This document shows, one piece after another, positions 41,927-42,353 of a DNA stretch of 42,353 bases (position 1 is the first letter of the stretch; every line of letters starts with the position of its first letter). A program made the translations under genes and the position numbers. Origin of the DNA: an uncultured Ruminococcus sp. (GTDB taxonomy: Bacteria; Bacillota; Clostridia; Oscillospirales; Ruminococcaceae); contig UQYQ01000021.1 in the NCBI GenBank assembly GCA_900545345.1, positions 1 through 42,353 on the forward strand, in the 5' to 3' direction. The notes beneath the pieces were generated by a model that was given only the letters and a program-made list of their open reading frames with translations, searched no databases and was not told where the DNA came from.

Positions 41927-42145
41927 TTAAACATTATTTTCTTCATCTTCATATTCCATAATATCACCAGGCTGGCAGTTTAAAAGCTTACATACAACCG
42001 CTAAATTATCAGCATTGACAATTTCCCCTTTTCGGAACTTCTGCATAGTACGCTCTCCAAAAATCTTTTCTTGACGCAATCTGTATGTTGAGTACCCAGC
42101 TGCTTTAAGTGCTGACAGCACATCAATCTTATATTTTATAGGCAT
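41927..42145 (-). CDS. Small XRE-type helix-turn-helix regulator
   Basis: A 72-residue Cro/C1-type DNA-binding protein: helix 1 (KIDVLSALKAAG), the turn and recognition helices (STYRLRQEKIFGERTMQKFRKG), then DNLAVVCKLLNCQPGDIMEY, which is typical of this compact subfamily. No second domain. The ATG at 42145 is preceded by GGAGG; the longer frame upstream is Cys/Tyr-rich and non-coding in look. It is divergent from a plus-strand promoter at 42242, which it may control. Confidence 0.85.
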   Translation of the reverse strand: MPIKYKIDVLSALKAAGYSTYRLRQEKIFGERTMQKFRKGEIVNADNLAVVCKLLNCQPGDIMEYEDEENNV

Positions 42146-42241
42146 ATTTGTACCTCCACTACATATTATATCATATTTGTTTCTATATTTATGTATGCAA
42201 AACATATAGTATATCCACTCAAAATTTATGCATATTGTATA

Positions 42242-42270
42242 TTTACATTCACGCAAATTGAGTGTATAAT
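42242..42270 (+). promoter_or_regulatory. Promoter firing out of the right edge
   Basis: TTTACA (42242-42247) and TATAAT (42265-42270) with a 17-bp spacer. Near it ACTCAAAATTT (about 42219-42229) and AAATTGAGT (42255-42263) form an imperfect inverted repeat that could be an operator for the XRE protein. An ATG at 42313 opens a frame to the window end, too short to judge. Confidence 0.55.
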
Positions 42271-42353
42271 GTAATCATACAATAAGATATGTTGTGAAAT
42301 TCTTTTGGAAGAATGGTTATTGAAATTCCATTATCTGTTATTCAGGATTTTTT

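Noticed and set aside
42301..42353. Start of a coding region at the right edge (ATG at 42313)
   Set aside because: Only 13 codons are visible and the spacing to any ribosome binding site is poor; mentioned only with the promoter.

Overview
The window looks like a chromosomal segment from a low-GC (mid-30s percent by eye) Gram-positive anaerobe of the Clostridia, most likely the Ruminococcus/Oscillospiraceae side. Support comes from strong TTGACA/TATAAT promoters with 17-bp spacers, AGGAGG ribosome binding sites, an S-box riboswitch, a CIRCE element, the DapL route to diaminopimelate, a split glutamate synthase with its own ferredoxin and flavoprotein, a type III glutamine synthetase, and a cohesin-like surface protein. 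The species call is inference. I see no rRNA, tRNA, CRISPR array, prophage or transposase gene; a perfect-consensus promoter at the left edge fires out of the window.

Layout. 1-3.3 kb: secreted transglutaminase-like protein, then riboswitch-controlled metK. 3.3-7.1 kb: gpsA, plsY, der, rpmF and yceD, all on the minus strand. 7.2-10.9 kb: a P-loop protein, pgi, a DD-carboxypeptidase homologue that has lost all three catalytic motifs, and an HPr-like protein without the active histidine. 11-16.2 kb: mtaB and purL. 16.3-18 kb: an orphan membrane sensor-like protein and a membrane-anchored cohesin-like protein, divergently transcribed. 18.1-24.5 kb: carA, an in-frame carB-dapF fusion, and dapL.

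24.6-36.7 kb is a nitrogen assimilation island. On the minus strand are the glutamate synthase genes (glutaminase, FMN, ferredoxin, flavoprotein and GXGXG subunits), then a type I glutamine synthetase homologue missing at least five catalytic residues, and an ANTAR antiterminator whose receiver domain lacks its phosphoacceptor. On the plus strand are type III glutamine synthetase and an ammonium transporter fused to a PII domain. Both plus-strand genes are preceded by an intrinsic terminator whose 5' arm overlaps a small hairpin with a hexanucleotide AAAGNN loop, the loop type ANTAR proteins recognise. I propose that the dead synthetase, the ANTAR protein and these leaders form one nitrogen-sensing circuit.

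36.7-37.8 kb is a repeat-rich stretch with a ribbon-helix-helix regulator, its likely palindromic operator, and a compact type I toxin-antitoxin module: a 29-residue hydrophobic peptide and a convergent antisense RNA, flanked by a duplicated sequence of about 33 bp. 37.8-42.1 kb: CIRCE-controlled htpG, metF, a CPBP-family membrane protease and a small XRE regulator. A dispersed intergenic repeat of about 75-80 bp occurs five times; one copy is bounded by an exact 12-bp duplication that includes the amt stop codon.
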